A DNA stretch of 64,000 nucleotides from Halopseudomonas aestusnigri (GTDB lineage: Bacteria > Pseudomonadota > Gammaproteobacteria > Pseudomonadales > Pseudomonadaceae). Below the pieces are notes generated by a model, which made no database searches, was not told where the DNA came from, and saw nothing but the letters and a program-made list of their open reading frames with translations. How positions within the stretch are numbered: position 1 is the first letter of the stretch; the number at the start of each line of letters is the position of its first letter. The stretch is from NCBI RefSeq assembly GCF_002197985.1, contig NZ_NBYK01000003.1, positions 225,618-289,617 on the forward strand, given 5' to 3'. Shown piece by piece: positions 62,457-64,000 of the stretch. The position numbers and the translations under genes were made by a program.

Positions 62457-63583
62457 CCCATCTCCATATAGAACAGGGCGGCCAGCGCATCGACCAGAAT
62501 CACCACAAAGATGCATTGCACCACGCTGGAGGTGGTGTGCTCTCCGACCGATTCGGCGCTGCCCGAGACCTTGAAGCCCTCAAGGCAGCCAATGATGGCG
62601 ACCAGAAAGGCAAATACCGGCGCCTTGGCCATGCCCAGCAGGAAGTGCTGCACACCGACATCGTCGTGCAGCAGGTTGAGGAACATGACCGGCGAGATGT
62701 CCAGACTGAAGGCGCAGACCATGGCGCCACCCAGCAAGCCCGATAGCATGGCGATGAAGGTCAGCGCCGGCAGGGTAATCAGCAGGGCGATGACCCGTGG
62801 CAACACCAGCAGTTCAAGCGGGTTGAGACCGAGGGCGCGAATAGCGTCGATTTCTTCATTGGATTTCATCGAGCCAATCTGTGCGGTGAACGCGCTGGCG
62901 GTCCGGCCTGCCATCAGAATTGCGGTCAACAGCACGCCGAATTCGCGCAGGAAGGAAAATGCCACCAGGTCTACGGTGTAAATGCTGGCGCCGAAGGTCT
63001 GCAAGACGGTGGCGCCGAGGAAGGCGATGACCGCGCCGACCATGAACGTCAGCAGGGCGACGATCGGCACCGCATTTAGCCCGGTCTGTTCAATCTGTAC
63101 CGCGATGGCGGTAGGGCGCCAGCTGCGGGGTCGGAACAGGCTGCTAAACAGTCCGCTCAGGGTCAGGCCAATAAAGCCCAGCAGCTCGATGACGTGGGCC
63201 CAGTGCTGTCCCATGCTGACACCGATGCGCTCGAGCATTTCAACCAGCGGATTTGCGGCTGCCTGCTCCGGATCGGGGCCCGGTGGGCAGGTCGTTGCGA
63301 TACGGGCCAGCAGTGTCTGACGTTCCCGGTTCAGGCCGGTGTCCCCACTCAGGACCTGTTGCAGCCGGTCAACGCCTAACATGTCGCAGATCAGCTGCGC
63401 GCCTGCGGTGTCGATGTGAGCGATGTCGCTGAGGTCAATCCGGGCCTGCTTTACCGCATCACCCGGCAGGTCGGCGATCAGGCTGCGAAGCTCGGCGTAA
63501 TTGGCCAGGGTCCAGTCGCCGGCCAGACACAGGCTGTCGCACTGGGCGTCCGGTAGGCGAATAAAGGGAGATGTATCGGGCAT
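62450..63583 (-). CDS. STAS-MlaE fusion permease of Mce lipid transporter
   Basis: A 377-residue permease. The first 100 residues form a STAS domain (IDLSDIAHIDTAGAQLICDML), which in the Mla system of E. coli is the separate protein MlaB. The rest is MlaE-like with five hydrophobic segments and the conserved EFGVLLTAILMAGRTASAF and IGSMKSNEEIDAIRALGL. The fusion is known from P. aeruginosa PA3211. The operon thus encodes permease plus STAS, ATPase, MCE protein and lipoprotein; transported lipid is unknown. Confidence 0.9.
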   Translation of the reverse strand: MPDTSPFIRLPDAQCDSLCLAGDWTLANYAELRSLIADLPGDAVKQARIDLSDIAHIDTAGAQLICDMLGVDRLQQVLSGDTGLNRERQTLLARIATTCPPGPDPEQAAANPLVEMLERIGVSMGQHWAHVIELLGFIGLTLSGLFSSLFRPRSWRPTAIAVQIEQTGLNAVPIVALLTFMVGAVIAFLGATVLQTFGASIYTVDLVAFSFLREFGVLLTAILMAGRTASAFTAQIGSMKSNEEIDAIRALGLNPLELLVLPRVIALLITLPALTFIAMLSGLLGGAMVCAFSLDISPVMFLNLLHDDVGVQHFLLGMAKAPVFAFLVAIIGCLEGFKVSGSAESVGEHTTSSVVQCIFVVILVDALAALFYMEMGW

Positions 63584-63622
63584 TGGGGATGCCTGCGCCG
63601 TTGGGAGGCGCAGGCTCGGGGG

Positions 63623-64000
63623 TCATGGCTTGCGTTTGATGCCGAAGTCTTCGGACAGGGTGCCCGGGCCAGCGGCGTCCTTGGGCGCATAGTCGCGCGG
63701 CGGCTCAAGGGTGTCGAATGCCGGTTCTGCCTGGGAGCGAGACGAACTGTGCACGATGCCGGCATCCTGATCGAGCGCGGCCAGCAGACGCTGACGCGTC
63801 ATGTCGTCGGGTGCCAGCTCAACGGCGCCATGGGTAAGGTGTTCCTGAATGTCCTGATAGCTGCGATTCAGGCGGCTGGCCAGGGTGGCGGTGGTCTTGA
63901 AGTGGGCGGCCACTTCCTGCTGATACTCTTCAAAACGCAGTTGCAGGCTCTCCAGCTGGGCCTGCGCGCTGCTATTACTGCCGCCGCTGACGCGCCGGGA
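63623..64000 (-). CDS. yhcB: YhcB (DUF1043, ZapG) family protein, 5' end beyond window
   Basis: The C-terminal 125 residues of a coiled-coil envelope or division protein; the N-terminal membrane helix would lie beyond the right edge. The frame stays open from 64000: QLESLQLRFEEYQQEVAAHF, then LASRLNRSYQDIQEHLTHGA are the family blocks. The acidic, Pro-rich tail ends DFGIKRKP. In E. coli YhcB links peptidoglycan synthesis and division. A GTG at 63913 could be mistaken for a start, but it lies within the coiled coil. Confidence 0.82.
   Translation of the reverse strand, partial: SRRVSGGSNSSAQAQLESLQLRFEEYQQEVAAHFKTTATLASRLNRSYQDIQEHLTHGAVELAPDDMTRQRLLAALDQDAGIVHSSSRSQAEPAFDTLEPPRDYAPKDAAGPGTLSEDFGIKRKP

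Overview
The window looks like core chromosome of a Pseudomonadaceae bacterium, GC-rich throughout. Several blocks follow the gene order I know from Pseudomonas aeruginosa: acyltransferase-pta-ackA-slyD-TetR-OYE-glycosyltransferase-cysZ-ahpB-trxB; queA-tgt-yajC-secD-secF-suhB-trmJ-cysE-iscS; ndk-rlmN-pilF-rodZ-ispG-hisS-yfgM-bamB-der; leuA, an M23 peptidase, xseA and guaBA; muxABC-opmB; and an Mce-type lipid transporter (PA3211-3214-like). The distances between blocks and the missing genes point to a compact relative such as Halopseudomonas (the former P. pertucinogena group). That placement is inference, not something the sequence proves.

Layout. 0.2-5 kb: a YihG-type acyltransferase, the ackA-pta acetate node and slyD. 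5.3-7.1 kb: a NemR-like TetR regulator with an Old Yellow Enzyme. 7.1-11.7 kb: a glycosyltransferase, cysZ, the peroxide-defence pair ahpB-trxB with an OxyR-like site, and a ZIP-like transporter. 11.8-14.1 kb: a coupled pair of envelope proteins (DUF2388 and DUF4105) and tRNA-Leu(CAA). 14.3-19.7 kb: queuosine synthesis (queA, tgt) and the SecDF-YajC translocase module. 19.7-24.2 kb: repeats, suhB, trmJ-cysE-iscS and ndk. 24.2-32.9 kb: a long housekeeping operon ending in der. 33-37.6 kb: a repeat cluster, a second OYE with an HxlR regulator, leuA and an M23 peptidase. 37.6-42.3 kb: xseA and guaBA. 42.4-43.3 kb: a higBA toxin-antitoxin module and an AT-rich strip. 43.3-47.2 kb: a DUF4010 membrane protein and a Fur-box-controlled iron-uptake trio with a PepSY membrane protein. 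47.3-56.2 kb: a tripartite efflux system with two RND pumps. 56.2-60 kb: fumC and a TonB-dependent siderophore receptor with its own Fur box. 60.1-64 kb: an Mce/Mla-like ABC lipid transporter and the 3' part of yhcB.

The main biological surprise is the isc locus. iscS sits directly behind cysE with no iscR, and it is followed directly by ndk: iscU, iscA, hscB, hscA, fdx and iscX are all missing from the place they occupy in related genomes. The IscS protein also stops about 20 residues early, just where the IscU-docking tail of the family begins. Nearby genes (rlmN, ispG) still need 4Fe-4S clusters. The simplest reading is that cluster assembly has moved to another system, probably SUF, and that this IscS is kept for sulfur transfer to tRNA and cofactors.

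Other points of interest are a dispersed heptamer repeat family (secF-suhB and guaB-guaA spacers), a palindromic composite repeat flanked by a 14-bp direct repeat, a higBA promoter buried in its operator with an almost leaderless toxin mRNA, and good candidate OxyR and Fur sites. I saw no insertion sequence, prophage or CRISPR array.
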